A stretch of DNA of 64,000 nucleotides. Source: Lachnospiraceae bacterium. Its GTDB lineage: Bacteria > Bacillota > Clostridia > Lachnospirales > Lachnospiraceae. Positions 62,444-64,000 of the stretch are shown here, piece after piece (position 1 is the first letter of the stretch; the number at the start of each line of letters is the position of its first letter). The position numbers were made by a program, and so were the translations under genes. The notes under the pieces were generated by a model. It was not told the origin of the DNA. It searched no databases and was given only the letters and a program-made list of their open reading frames with translations. The DNA is taken from the NCBI GenBank assembly GCA_017618195.1, contig JAFZUW010000070.1, positions 102,119-166,118 of the forward strand, given 5' to 3'.

Positions 62444-62522
62444 ATAATCAGTCGGATTGGTTCCGAAGCCTGCAGTGCTGCAGGCGGGCGGAAGTATGCA
62501 TGGTACGACCCTCTCCGGCGTG

Positions 62523-63776
62523 TTACGCACCTAAAAGCGGCTGGTCGTAACGGAACAGTTCTTCGTTGATCTTTAAGATGTCGTATTCCTTCTGTTCGAT
62601 GAAAAACCGGATGATCACATCGAAGAGCGAGCTCTGTGAAAGCGCGTAGCCTGCCTTTTTGAGCATCTCTTCCGCTTCGGCGGGCGGAAGCCTTAATGCT
62701 ACGGCAAATGCGATTGCCGTCGGCTTGCTCGGCCGGTACAGCACATCGCTTCTTATCTTTGAGAACAGTTTTCGGTCGATATTGGCGCGGTGATAGCATT
62801 CCGAATCGGTCATTCCGCTTTCATCGATCTTTCGAAGAAGCATCTGCGAGAAGCTTTCATCCAGCATTCCGCGGAAATCCGGGCGCGCACCCATCGGTTT
62901 GGACGCCGCGGCCTGCATTGCCTGGCAGGCATTTGCCATCGCAGCACCGGCAAATGCCTCACGTTTCCCTGAAACTATATCTGAGGCTGCGGGTTCACCG
63001 GTACATGCCTCGCGGTCCTCCGAAACCTCGTCGAAAACTGCGGGTTCGCTGTCTTCGGCCACCTCACACGCAAGGTCTTCGTCAGGAAGTTCCTCCGAAA
63101 AAGCTGCTTCCCGTTCCTTCGCAGCCTCCTGCACGGCCCCGTCCGAAACCGGCATTGCCGATTCGCAGGACATCTTACGTCTTTTAAAAAGTCCGGTAAG
63201 GCCCTTACGGGCTTCCTTCGGTGCTTCGTCTTTTACGGAGTAAACGCCGTACTCCGCCGGTTTCTGCAAATGCGAGCGGATATACTCGTTCAACTCGGGA
63301 TTGCCGCTTGTTTCCGCCCCTTCGTAGTATACGAGCAGAACGGTCATATCATGCGTCTTTAAAAAGTCGCGGACCGCGGAAACGGCGATCTTAGCTGCCT
63401 CATCCTTCGGATATCCGTACACGCCGGTCGAGATGGCGGGAAATGCGACGCTTTCGCATTGATTCGCCGCGGCAAGTTCGAGACTCTTTACATAACAGCT
63501 CCGGAGAAGCTCCGGTTCGCCGCGCTTTCCTCCCTGATACACCGGACCAACCGTGTGGATCACGTATTTACAGGGCAGACGGTATCCGCCGGTAATCTTC
63601 GCTTCCCCGGTTTCACAGCCGTGAAGCGTCCGGCACTCCTTAAGAAGCTCCGGTCCGGCAGCCCTGTGGATCGCGCCGTCCACGCCGCCCCCTCCGAGAA
63701 GCGAGTTATTCGCGGCATTGACGATCGCGTCCGCCTTAATCTTCGTAATATCTCCTTTTACAAACAGTAACGGCAT
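62523..63776 (-). CDS. Macro domain fused to a helix-turn-helix-like domain
   Basis: 417 residues. Residues 1-165 are a macro domain ([29 protein letters not shown]) that binds or removes ADP-ribose. A linker (about 190-290) is acidic and of low complexity. The C-terminal 115 residues ([40 protein letters not shown]) look like an XRE-type helix-turn-helix fold. It is transcribed just before the VWA gene. Start at 63776 follows GGAGGAAGAAT. A regulatory role in an ADP-ribose signalling or defence pathway is an inference. Confidence 0.8.
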   Translation of the reverse strand: MPLLFVKGDITKIKADAIVNAANNSLLGGGGVDGAIHRAAGPELLKECRTLHGCETGEAKITGGYRLPCKYVIHTVGPVYQGGKRGEPELLRSCYVKSLELAAANQCESVAFPAISTGVYGYPKDEAAKIAVSAVRDFLKTHDMTVLLVYYEGAETSGNPELNEYIRSHLQKPAEYGVYSVKDEAPKEARKGLTGLFKRRKMSCESAMPVSDGAVQEAAKEREAAFSEELPDEDLACEVAEDSEPAVFDEVSEDREACTGEPAASDIVSGKREAFAGAAMANACQAMQAAASKPMGARPDFRGMLDESFSQMLLRKIDESGMTDSECYHRANIDRKLFSKIRSDVLYRPSKPTAIAFAVALRLPPAEAEEMLKKAGYALSQSSLFDVIIRFFIEQKEYDILKINEELFRYDQPLLGA

Positions 63777-63893
63777 ATTCTTCCTCCCATGCGCCCTTTC
63801 AGGGTCCGGTTCCATCATATCACATTTTCCGCGAAAGAAACATACCCCCGAACAAAAGCAGGGTATCCAAAGTTTCTTAGGGTCTACCTTTTT

Positions 63894-63945
63894 TGGGGTC
63901 TTTCCGTGGGGTCTGTTAGTGGGGTCTCTCCGTGGGGTCTGTAAA
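63894..63945. repeat. Four tandem 13-base repeats
   Basis: TGGGGTCT followed by TTCCG, GTTAG, CTCCG and GTAAA at 63894, 63907, 63920 and 63933. Units 1/3 and 2/4 are similar, so the array is also two 26-base units. It lies upstream of the macro-domain gene and may be a regulator-binding iteron; too short for a CRISPR array. Confidence 0.72.
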
Positions 63946-63961
63946 ATTGAGAAAAATACTA

Positions 63962-63991
63962 AAGGGAAGGGCTTGTTATTGTCCTTCCCTT
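63962..63991 (-). terminator. Hairpin near the right edge
   Basis: AAGGGAAGG and CCTTCCCTT form a 9-pair stem with a 12-base loop; ATTTTTC follows a few bases later on the minus strand. It may end a gene lying beyond the window. Confidence 0.5.
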
Positions 63992-64000
63992 CCTCTTAGA

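Noticed and set aside
63894-63945. Possible CRISPR array
   Set aside because: Units are 13 bases in direct tandem without spacers.

Overview
The window looks like chromosome from an anaerobic, fermentative member of the Clostridia (Lachnospiraceae-like). Supporting signs are a tilS-hpt-ftsH block with hup, rqcP and divIC, the hydrogenase maturases HydE, HydG and HydF, a type-3 prolyl-tRNA synthetase, YhaM, MutS2, many radical SAM enzymes, AGGAGG-type ribosome sites and sigma-A promoters with 17-base spacers. Nearly all genes lie on the minus strand. The spore genes yabP, yabQ and spoIIE, which usually sit in the tilS block of spore formers, are absent here. I see no tRNA, rRNA, CRISPR array or insertion sequence.

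Bases 1-5000 hold a probable RiPP locus. It has two near-duplicate Nif11-type precursor peptides, a radical SAM/SPASM maturase transcribed just ahead of them, a small methyltransferase, and on the opposite strand the end of a second SPASM enzyme overlapping a YcaO-family protein. Next to it (5.4-9.2 kb) is a separately terminated operon: a methyltransferase fused to a U32-like domain, a radical SAM enzyme and a HemN/HemW-like radical SAM enzyme.

Bases 9.3-19.7 kb are an accessory stretch of small detoxification, repair and signalling genes. They include a kinase of the APH family, a MIF-like tautomerase, methyltransferase, AlkX-type glycosylase, HD hydrolase, ceramidase-like protein, Nudix hydrolase, a YjbR-alkyltransferase fusion, an AraC/GyrI regulator, a GNAT enzyme and a broken acetyltransferase gene.

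Bases 19.8-31.3 kb are mostly housekeeping: RlmD, YhaM, an HtrA-like protein lacking its catalytic histidine, a two-component system, MutS2, TrmL, an aminotransferase with an Lrp regulator, and a PurM/HypE-like protein. Bases 31.5-37.0 kb carry a membrane protein and an ABC-2 exporter operon that begins with a 33-residue membrane peptide. A GH13 amylase and hydF, hydG and hydE follow at 37.1-43.3 kb, then a lipoprotein and the ftsH-hpt-tilS-divIC-rqcP-hup block to 49.8 kb.

Bases 50-64 kb hold an SDR, an E2-like acyltransferase without its catalytic histidine, two lipoproteins, a coupled three-gene operon (Cys-rich membrane protein, PFL-activase-like radical SAM, HAD), two related two-helix membrane proteins, proS, a LUD protein, a cytidylate-kinase-like protein, a VWA protein and a macro-domain/HTH fusion with 13-base tandem repeats upstream. 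A recurring oddity is an imperfect direct repeat of a gene's 3' end, stop codon included, placed just beyond that gene; it is clear at four loci.
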